Positions 8,501 to 12,869 of a stretch of 12,869 nucleotides of DNA are shown in pieces. A model generated the notes under the pieces. It saw only the letters and a program-made list of their open reading frames with translations, searched no databases and had not been told where the DNA came from. Source of the stretch: Clostridia bacterium (lineage in GTDB: Bacteria; Bacillota; Clostridia; Oscillospirales; Acutalibacteraceae); NCBI GenBank assembly GCA_017519685.1, contig JAFWRV010000174.1, positions 1-12,869 of the forward strand, given 5' to 3'. A program made the translations under genes and the position numbers. Position 1 is the stretch's first letter. Each line of letters starts with the position of its first letter.

Positions 8501-9073
8501 AACATCATGGTATTTGATACCGAGGTTTACTCCAACACCGGCGGACAGGCATCCAAGGCTTCAAATATCGGTCAGGTCGCACAGTTCGCGGCGGCAGGTA
8601 AATCAATCGCCAAGAAGAGTCTTGCCGAGATAGCGATGAGCTACGGTTATGTCTATGTTGCTCAGATAGCCATGGGCGCTGACCAGAATCAGACTATCAA
8701 AGTTCTCAACGAAGCTGAAGCTTATAACGGTCCTTCAATCATCATCGCTTACGCTCCCTGTGAGATGCATTCAATCAAGGGCGGTATGGTTAACTGCCAG
8801 GCAGAGATGAAGAAGGCTGTTGACTGCGGATACTGGAATATGTTCCGTTACAATCCCGCGCTCAAGGCAGAGGGTAAGAACCCGTTCACAATCGACAGCA
8901 AACCCGCAACAACAAGTTACAGGGATTTCATTATGAACGAGGCTCGTTATTCACAGCTTACACGTTCGTTCCCCGAGAGAGCGGAAGAACTCTTCACCAA
9001 GGCGGAGAAAACCTCAGTCGAAAGATACGCGCATCTTCTCAGACTCAAGGATCTCTACGCTCCCGCAGAATAA
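5531..9073 (+). CDS. nifJ: Pyruvate:ferredoxin (flavodoxin) oxidoreductase
   Basis: The 1180-residue single-chain enzyme converts pyruvate and CoA to acetyl-CoA and CO2 while reducing ferredoxin in the cytoplasm. Near the N-terminus YPITPSSPMAD marks the pyrimidine-binding domain. A two-cluster ferredoxin insert carries Cys697/700/703/707 and Cys753/756/759/763. The C-terminal ThDP domain has GDGWAYDIGFGG (from 968) and the YSNTGGQAS region. Cys817, 820, 845 and 1077 match the four-Cys pattern that holds the proximal cluster in the Desulfovibrio africanus enzyme. The protein ends at about the point where that enzyme's extra C-terminal tail would begin. No domain is missing. It is monocistronic, with its own promoter and a strong terminator. 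Very strong match; only the in vivo electron acceptor (ferredoxin or flavodoxin) is uncertain. Confidence 0.97.
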   Translation: MAIKRKKKTMDGNNAAAHVSYAFTEVAGIYPITPSSPMADYVDQWSAQGLKNIFGTTVKVAEMQSEAGAAGTVHGSLAAGALTTTYTASQGLLLMIPNMYKIAGELLPGVFHVSARCVASHALNIFGDHSDVYACRQTGFAMLAETNTQEVMDLGAVAHLAAIKGRVPFINFFDGFRTSHEIQKIEVWDYEDLKEMCDMDAVEEFRKRALNPERPVMRGSHENGDIFFQHREACNKYYDALPGVVEEYMNKVNEKLGTNYKLFNYYGAPDAEKVIVAMGSICDVAEEVIDYLTAKGEKVGLVKVRLYRPFSAAKLAEAIPASCKKIAVLDRTKEPGSLGEPLYLDVVAALAAQGRTGIKVVGGRYGLGSKDTPPSSVFAVYDELAKDEPKHNFTIGINDDVTNLSLAEKEAPNTAAESTIECKFWGLGGDGTVGANKDSIKIIGDHTDKYVQAYFQYDSKKTGGITISHLRFGDEPIKSPYYINKANFVACHNPSYVEKGYKMVNDVKPGGVFLINCQWDKDELAEKLNAEAKRYIAKNNIQLYTVNAIDLAAEIGLGKRTNTILQSAFFSLSKVLPEEEAIGYMKEKAQKFMKKGIEIVQMNEKAIDAGATAYVKIDVPAEWANAVDNDTAEPSKGAAKLVKQVDSIMKPVGLMDGDALPVSAFIDHADGTFEQGAAAYEKRGVAVNVPAWNGETCAQCNKCAYVCPHATIRPYALTDAEAAGAPSNAIIVPKKGKGKDTYKYTLAVSPLDCMGCGVCIGVCPTNSLKMVSRESQDAMQPVFDYMVENVSVKEDLADTTVIGSQFRTPLLEFSGSCAGCAETSYARLITQLFGDRMYISNATGCSSIWGGPAATSPYTVNKEGHGPAWANSLFEDNAEHGFGMLLGQNAIRNSLIERVKNIASSDKASDAAKAAAQAYLDTVNDGKANAQATKDLIEAIKDADCDNCKAILENKEYLAKKSIWIFGGDGWAYDIGFGGVDHVLASGEDVNIMVFDTEVYSNTGGQASKASNIGQVAQFAAAGKSIAKKSLAEIAMSYGYVYVAQIAMGADQNQTIKVLNEAEAYNGPSIIIAYAPCEMHSIKGGMVNCQAEMKKAVDCGYWNMFRYNPALKAEGKNPFTIDSKPATTSYRDFIMNEARYSQLTRSFPERAEELFTKAEKTSVERYAHLLRLKDLYAPAE

Positions 9074-9094
9074 TTACCGGTTACGGTATAATAA

Positions 9095-9133
9095 TGCCCC
9101 GCGGACTCAGGTCCGCGGGGCAGAAATTTTTTG
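9095..9133 (+). terminator. nifJ terminator
   Basis: A 12-bp perfect GC-rich stem (9095-9106 with 9111-9122) with loop TCAG is followed by a T-run (9127-9132). It lies 22 bases after the nifJ stop. Confidence 0.9.
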
Positions 9134-9140
9134 AAAATTT

Positions 9141-9188
9141 AAAAACAAAAAGACCGCCAAGCCCTTATTTTCAGGGACTTGGCAGTCT
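9141..9188 (-). terminator. tRNA-Lys terminator
   Basis: Leftward, a long stem (arms about 9173-9188 and 9151-9165, a few mismatches) is followed by a T-rich run on the - strand (A-rich 9141-9151 here). It faces the nifJ terminator, so the two units end back to back. Confidence 0.8.
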
Positions 9189-9193
9189 TATCC

Positions 9194-9269
9194 TGGTGAT
9201 CCACCGGGGACTCGAACCCCGGACACCTTGATTAAAAGTCAAGTGCTCTACCGCCTGAGCTAGTGGATC
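9194..9269 (-). tRNA. tRNA-Lys (anticodon TTT)
   Basis: A complete 76-base cloverleaf can be drawn: acceptor GATCCAC/GTGGATC, D arm, anticodon stem CTTGA/TCAAG around CTTTTAA (anticodon TTT), and T arm with GGTTCGAGTCC. CCA is encoded in the gene. Confidence 0.96.
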
Positions 9270-9290
9270 ATTTGTTTCAAACGCCTAGAT

Positions 9291-9319
9291 ATAATATAAT
9301 ATTTAAAAGGGTTTGTCAA
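9291..9319 (-). promoter_or_regulatory. tRNA-Lys promoter
   Basis: On the - strand a perfect TTGACA (9314-9319) and TATTAT (9291-9296) are spaced by 17 bases. The start point would be about 15 bases before the mature tRNA. Confidence 0.8.
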
Positions 9320-9374
9320 GAGATTTTTAAAAAAACACGAATAATTATTATAATAAAACCGAAAATATTTATAT

Positions 9375-9403
9375 TTGACAATACAAATCTTTTATTATAT
9401 AAT
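9375..9403 (+). promoter_or_regulatory. Consensus promoter of the STAS gene
   Basis: TTGACA (9375-9380) and TATAAT (9398-9403) with a 17-base spacer are a perfect sigma-A consensus. The leader is about 25 bases. This predicts strong, housekeeping-type transcription. Confidence 0.88.
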
Positions 9404-9434
9404 ACCTTAAAGAAATAAATCGGGAGGAAATACA

Positions 9435-9728
9435 TTGAATATTGAGAAAAATATAAACGGTTCTGTTATGACAGTCAAAGTCATCGGTCGCCTTGATACA
9501 CTGACTGCGCCTGACCTTGAGAAAGAATTATCGGATATCGGCGGCGCAACAGAGTTGGTCTTCGATTTTGCCGACCTTGACTATATTTCTTCCGCCGGGC
9601 TCAGAGTTCTTCTCGCTGCCAATAAAAAGCTCGGTAACGGCGGAAAGGTGACGGTCAGCAATGTGATTCCGGAAGTCAGAGAAATATTTGAAATCACCGG
9701 ATTCGACAGCATTCTGACAATTGAATAA
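9435..9728 (+). CDS. STAS-domain anti-sigma factor antagonist-like protein
   Basis: The 97-residue product is a single STAS domain. Family members such as SpoIIAA and RsbV bind anti-sigma kinases and are switched off by phosphorylation of a serine. Here DYISSAGLRVLL contains Ser53 at the place of SpoIIAA Ser58 and RsbV Ser56, so phospho-control is likely but inferred. The start codon is TTG, supported by GGGAGG (9422-9427) 8 bases upstream; no better ATG exists before the conserved GRLDT segment. No anti-sigma kinase or sigma gene is adjacent, and the gene is bracketed by its own promoter and terminator, so partners must be elsewhere. It could equally belong to another STAS partner-switch. 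Confidence 0.9.
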   Translation: MNIEKNINGSVMTVKVIGRLDTLTAPDLEKELSDIGGATELVFDFADLDYISSAGLRVLLAANKKLGNGGKVTVSNVIPEVREIFEITGFDSILTIE

Positions 9729-9735
9729 GACCGTA

Positions 9736-9766
9736 TATGCCGCCCCGAAAGGGCGGCATAATTTTT
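9736..9766 (+). terminator. STAS gene terminator
   Basis: A perfect 10-bp stem (9736-9745 with 9751-9760) with loop CGAAA is followed by five T (9762-9766). Confidence 0.9.
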
Positions 9767-10041
9767 GGGCGGATGGTTGCAATACATTAATGCCTCAAAA
9801 AGCGTACTTTGGCATCTTGTGCAGGCAGCCTCCTCGGAATACAGCCAAGTATTCCTCGTCGTCATAACCTGCAAATATGCTCAAATTCCATCTTTTTGAG
9901 GTGCGAAGCAGTTTTCTCGTGAAAAATAAGCCGCAGAGCAAGGAATAGTTGCGAAAGCTTTGTGTATGGTAAGCAAGTCTGACAAAGCTCTGAGGTTTCA
10001 GTTCTCCGCGAAAACCAATACTGTATTGCGGCCATCCGCCC
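9767..10041. repeat. 275-bp fold-back element, possible structured RNA or MITE-like repeat
   Basis: The ends (9767-9785 and 10023-10041) pair over 19 positions; the only two departures are T opposite G, which still pair as U-G in a + strand RNA. Inside, one arm is a nested hairpin: 9793-9802 with 9892-9901 (10 bp), 9812-9815 with 9877-9880, 9820-9825 with 9868-9873, and 9836-9842 with 9849-9855. A second arm has 9912-9916 with 9921-9925 and 9956-9963 with 9982-9989 (8 bp). The open frames over it are short, overlap each other and show no domain. This fills most of the gap between the STAS gene and tRNA-Gly. Confidence 0.65.
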
Positions 10042-10085
10042 TTTTCGTCGGCATATTAAAAAGTCCATAAAAGGAATTTTTTCTA

Positions 10086-10114
10086 TTGACTTTTTAAAAA
10101 TAATGTGGTATTAT
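10086..10114 (+). promoter_or_regulatory. Promoter of the tRNA-Gly/tRNA-Arg pair
   Basis: TTGACT (10086-10091) and TATTAT (10109-10114) are spaced by 17 bases, 15 bases before tRNA-Gly. Confidence 0.8.
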
Positions 10115-10128
10115 TTCTTGCGTTGAAT

Positions 10129-10203
10129 GCGGGTGTAGTTCAATGGTTAGAATTCCAGCCTTCCAAGCTGGCTGTGTGGGTTCGATTCCCATCACCCGCT
10201 CCA
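10129..10203 (+). tRNA. tRNA-Gly (anticodon TCC)
   Basis: A complete 75-base cloverleaf: acceptor GCGGGTG/CACCCGC, anticodon stem CCAGC/GCTGG around CTTCCAA (anticodon TCC), T arm with GGTTCGATTCC and encoded CCA. Confidence 0.96.
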
Positions 10204-10212
10204 TTTTTATAT

Positions 10213-10504
<292 letters not shown>

Positions 10505-10506
10505 TG

Positions 10507-10536
10507 AAAAAAGACTTGCTTCGGCAAGTCTTTTTT
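10507..10536 (+). terminator. Terminator after the duplicated tRNA end
   Basis: A 13-bp perfect stem (10507-10519 with 10524-10536) with loop TTCG ends in six T. It may be the original tRNA-Arg terminator, displaced by the insert. Confidence 0.85.
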
Positions 10537-10540
10537 CAAC

Positions 10541-10667
10541 TAAATCCGTCCTTGCGGACGGGTGAAATCACTTCGTGATGAAATCCTCACTTCGTTCGGA
10601 TGAAATCCGCCTGCGGCGGGTTAAGTGACGGATTTGATTTCATCGTGAGCGTTGCGAACGATTTCAC
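10541..10667. repeat. Cluster of small hairpins with a repeated GATGAAATC-type motif
   Basis: Consecutive hairpins occur at 10546-10561 (CCGTCC/GGACGG), 10567-10579 (ATCAC/GTGAT), 10607-10619 (CCGCC/GGCGG) and 10650-10660 (CGTT/AACG). An outer 9-bp inverted repeat joins 10542-10550 with 10627-10635. TGAAATC recurs at 10563, 10579 and 10601 and in inverted form at 10636 and 10660. No gene is present. It looks like an intergenic repeat of the REP or MITE kind. Confidence 0.6.
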
Positions 10668-10694
10668 TTTCTTCTGTCAAATGTAAACTTCCTC

Positions 10695-10723
10695 TTGCGT
10701 TTTAGGGGGCAATATGTTATTAT
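10695..10723 (+). promoter_or_regulatory. Promoter of the Fic-family gene
   Basis: TTGCGT (10695-10700) and TATTAT (10718-10723) have a 17-base spacer; the start point would be near 10730. Confidence 0.6.
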
Positions 10724-10746
10724 ATTGGTAATAAATGTCCCCTAAA
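10701..10746. promoter_or_regulatory. Inverted repeat around the Fic gene promoter (possible operator)
   Basis: TTTAGGGG (10701-10708) and CCCCTAAA (10739-10746) are perfect 8-bp arms. One lies in the -35/-10 spacer and the other just before the coding start. Only the right arm would be in the mRNA, so a DNA-binding site is likelier than an RNA hairpin. The final AAA of the right arm is part of the ribosome binding site AAAGGTG. Confidence 0.45.
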
Positions 10747-10755
10747 GGTGATTAT

Positions 10756-11697
10756 ATGGAAAACAATTTTTCAAAAATTCAGGAGTTGCTTCATCAGAAA
10801 GCTGATTTGCAGGCAAGATACAGCCTGCTTTCATATCACGGCTCTCCGGAAATAAAAGAAGTATCCGGCGGAAAATACTTATATATGCGTGAACGTGTTG
10901 CCTCGCGTAAAACCTCAACCTATGTCGGAGTTTATTCCGATGAGCTGTATGACGCATTGCTTCGCGCGTCCCGCGAAGGCAGAGAAATCAAAAAGCAGCT
11001 TCGCAGAGTTGAAAAAGAACTGCTTGCTCTCGGCTATATTCGCACAGAACTTCCCGCGGCTGTTTTGCATAATCTTGATTTTGCAAGAGCCAATATGAAA
11101 ATGAATATATATGAGCAGGCTGTTCTGGAAGGCGTGGCGACTTCGTTTCCGCAGACAGAAGAAATTATAGAGAACGGCATTGTTTCCGGAATGTCGGCAC
11201 AGGATGTGCAGAAGGTTCTGAATCTAAAGCACGCCTGGGAGTTTATACTTGATGAGGATGTTATTACGAGTCCGACAAGCTTTCATATTCTGAGACATAT
11301 TGCGAAACTGGTCAATGAAGGATTCTTTGCTGACGGAGGACGAATCCGCGGCGTGCCTGTAAAAATCGGCAGCAGTTCATATATTCCTCCTCTTCCTGTT
11401 GAAACCGTGATTCTGGAAAACATTGACGAAATACTTAATTCCGATACTGCCGATGAACTGAAGGGTATCAGATTATGCCTGTACTGCATGAAAGCTCAGA
11501 TTTTCACAGACGGGAACAAGCGGGCATCGGTTATTTTTGCGAATCATTACCTCATATCTCACGCCGCCGGTATGCTGGTTATACCTGAGGCAGAGGTGCC
11601 TGAATTCAAAAAAATGCTTGTCAGATATTATGAAGGCGAAGATGAAGCAATCATAACGCAATTTTTAAAAAGCCGCTGTCTGAGATTGGCGAAATAA
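10756..11697 (+). CDS. Fic/Doc-fold family protein with Gln at the catalytic His position
   Basis: The product has 313 residues. Fic proteins usually transfer AMP, or in Doc a phosphate, to target hydroxyls using HxFx(D/N)GN(G/K)R. Here the motif reads QIFTDGNKR (248-256): Gln248 replaces the His, while Phe250, Asp252, Gly253, Asn254 and Arg256 remain, and the GNKR ending is Doc-like. An N-terminal segment (about 35-70, GGKYLYMRERV...TYVGVYSDELYDALL) and a charged helix (about 71-95) precede the Fic fold, which includes NLKHAWEFIL and the YIPPLP flap-like region. The ATG at 10756 was chosen for AAAGG 7 bases upstream; an ATG at 10735 lies too near the start point. No antitoxin gene adjoins. 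It lies next to a tRNA insertion scar, so acquisition is plausible. Activity is unknown. Confidence 0.88.
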   Translation: MENNFSKIQELLHQKADLQARYSLLSYHGSPEIKEVSGGKYLYMRERVASRKTSTYVGVYSDELYDALLRASREGREIKKQLRRVEKELLALGYIRTELPAAVLHNLDFARANMKMNIYEQAVLEGVATSFPQTEEIIENGIVSGMSAQDVQKVLNLKHAWEFILDEDVITSPTSFHILRHIAKLVNEGFFADGGRIRGVPVKIGSSSYIPPLPVETVILENIDEILNSDTADELKGIRLCLYCMKAQIFTDGNKRASVIFANHYLISHAAGMLVIPEAEVPEFKKMLVRYYEGEDEAIITQFLKSRCLRLAK

Positions 11698-11743
11698 CCG
11701 CAATCTTCACTTTCTGTTCACTTCAGATTATAACATACGTTTT

Positions 11744-11767
11744 ACAGCCGGGGCGTGCCCCGGCTGT
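11744..11767 (+). terminator. Terminator after the Fic gene
   Basis: A 10-bp perfect GC-rich stem (11744-11753 with 11758-11767) with loop CGTG is followed by only moderately T-rich sequence. It lies between convergent genes. The - strand side lacks a T-run, so it mainly suits the Fic transcript. Confidence 0.65.
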
Positions 11768-11787
11768 TGTCATTTAACTATTATCTT

Positions 11788-12869
11788 TTACTGCTTCACA
11801 TCATACGCGCCGGGATTGAACAGATGAACGAAGAACCAGATTATAATATCGAAGAAACCGTGCTTGATTGTTACCTGTTCCTCATCCATTGTCTGATTGC
11901 CGTTTTTGTCTGTCACAACCGCCTTGACTGTATAATCGCCTGTCTTATCCTTAACGGTTAAAGTGCTGTCGCTGCCCGCGGGTTTTCCGTCAACATACCA
12001 CTGAACGCTTCCGCCTTCGGGAACATTCGCCGTGAAGGTAACGCTTGTGCGGTAATCGTATGTCTTTTTGTTATCCGCGCTGTTGCCCTTGATTACATTC
12101 GCTTCGGGAATGTCGGCTGATGGCGGATTCGGTTTGTCGGGATCGGTCGGGTTGACCGGATTTGAGGGATTAGTTGGAGTGTCTGGGACTGACGGGTTGC
12201 CGTGCATATCCGACACCTTGCTGTTGTAGTGCCAGGTGGCCTCATTCAATATTTTGTTATTATCTGCAATAGATAAAACAAGTTTATCGGTTGCTCCGCC
12301 TTCATAATATACATCACTTAAAGCGGTTCCTGTGAAAGCGGATTCTTCTATTCTGGTTACATTAACAGGAAGATATACAGCTGTCAATCCGGAACAAGAG
12401 CTGAATGCGCTTTTACAGATTGTGTCTGTGTTTGCGGGAATAACAACACTTCCTGTTGCAAGTCCACTGCAGGCGACAAGCTTTGCTTTTGCGGAATCTC
12501 TGTAAACAAAGTTGCCGTCGGTATAACCATTGAGGTATGTTGCACCCCATGGTGACCCAGAAGCTACGCCTTTATACATAATATTTTTGACCTTATTAAA
12601 AGCGTAAACGCCTATGCTTGTGACACTGTCGGGGATGGTTACGCTTGCAAGACCGGTGCATTCGTAGAATGCATACTCGCCTATGCTTGTGACACTGTCG
12701 GGGATGGTTACGCTTGTAAGATTGTCACAATTGGAAAATGCGGCATCTGCAATTGTTTTTGTATTTGCCTTGATTGAATAATCACCTGTTATTTCCGGTT
12801 TTGCTTTTATCAGATGATTTCCGATATATAAAACGTTATCAGTCCAGTTCGCTTCACGATTATAGTAAT
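11788..12869 (-). CDS. BspA-type leucine-rich-repeat surface protein (5'-truncated)
   Basis: The frame stays open to the right window edge, so the N-terminus and any signal peptide are missing; 359 residues are visible. An internal ATG at 12579 is not the real start, because LRR sequence continues upstream of it. Order: LRR_5 (BspA/TpLRR) repeats with the 23-residue pattern SVTSIGEYAF...TGLASVTIPD; a closing YYEGGATDKL...ATWHYN cap typical of these proteins; a Pro/Asn/Asp linker (NPSNPVNPTDPDKPNPP); an Ig-like or PKD-like domain (SVTFTANVPEGGSVQWYVDG...DYTVKAVVTD); and a hydrophobic C-terminal tail HGFFDIIIWFFVHLF. No LPxTG motif is seen. Such proteins are usually secreted and bind host or dietary surfaces; the ligand is unknown. 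Confidence 0.88.
   Translation of the reverse strand, partial: YYNREANWTDNVLYIGNHLIKAKPEITGDYSIKANTKTIADAAFSNCDNLTSVTIPDSVTSIGEYAFYECTGLASVTIPDSVTSIGVYAFNKVKNIMYKGVASGSPWGATYLNGYTDGNFVYRDSAKAKLVACSGLATGSVVIPANTDTICKSAFSSCSGLTAVYLPVNVTRIEESAFTGTALSDVYYEGGATDKLVLSIADNNKILNEATWHYNSKVSDMHGNPSVPDTPTNPSNPVNPTDPDKPNPPSADIPEANVIKGNSADNKKTYDYRTSVTFTANVPEGGSVQWYVDGKPAGSDSTLTVKDKTGDYTVKAVVTDKNGNQTMDEEQVTIKHGFFDIIIWFFVHLFNPGAYDVKQ
12609..12720 (-). repeat. Tandem DNA repeat inside the LRR gene
   Basis: 39 bases (12609-12647) are identical to 12678-12716. The offset is 69 bases, exactly one 23-residue LRR unit. Identity at DNA level suggests recent duplication or gene conversion. Confidence 0.85.

Noticed and set aside
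9581..10068. Two overlapping - strand open frames of 97 and 68 residues
   Set aside because: They lie over the STAS gene end and the fold-back element, cross its stems and show no domain. Inverted-repeat DNA often gives such frames.
10756..11790. Fic gene as half of a toxin-antitoxin pair
   Set aside because: No small partner gene fits upstream or in the 90 bases downstream, and the catalytic His is absent.

Overview
The window reads as chromosomal DNA of an anaerobic Firmicute, most likely a gut-type Clostridia such as the Oscillospiraceae/Ruminococcaceae. This is inferred from gene content and style: a single-chain pyruvate:ferredoxin oxidoreductase, RNase Y next to YmdB, strong AGGAGG ribosome binding sites, consensus sigma-A promoters in AT-rich gaps, myo-inositol catabolism genes, and a BspA-type leucine-rich-repeat surface protein. 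No species is claimed.

Layout. At 1-1698 (+) is the end of an inositol operon: the C-terminal 261 residues of iolD, then iolE, which is split by an apparent one-base deletion in a G run near 1254. A bidirectional terminator (1728-1772) separates it from a leftward block: rny (RNase Y), ymdB (phosphodiesterase) and a ttcA-like tRNA thiolation ATPase. A 320-bp gap between rny and ymdB carries short direct repeats, a branched palindromic element and a terminator whose T-run abuts the ymdB ribosome binding site. An AT-rich divergent promoter region (5152-5530) drives rny leftward and nifJ rightward. nifJ (5531-9073) is the largest gene and complete, with every cysteine ligand for three 4Fe-4S clusters.

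From 9075 to 10755 the window becomes RNA- and repeat-rich: tRNA-Lys (-), a small STAS-domain gene with a perfect consensus promoter, a 275-bp fold-back element (9767-10041), and a tRNA-Gly/tRNA-Arg pair. Beyond the tRNA-Arg, its last 25 bp recur 215 bp downstream, which looks like a relic of insertion at a tRNA 3' end. A cluster of small hairpins built on a GATGAAATC-type motif follows. Next comes an accessory gene for a Fic/Doc-fold protein whose catalytic His position is Gln, and last a leftward, 5'-truncated LRR surface protein.

How the genes fit together. iolD/iolE feed inositol carbon toward central metabolism. NifJ oxidises pyruvate to acetyl-CoA and reduces ferredoxin, the core of clostridial fermentation. 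rny, ymdB and ttcA concern RNA turnover, cyclic nucleotide/phosphodiester metabolism and tRNA modification. The least explained material is the set of non-coding structured elements at 3332-3593, 9767-10041, 10265-10504 and 10541-10667, and the non-canonical Fic protein.
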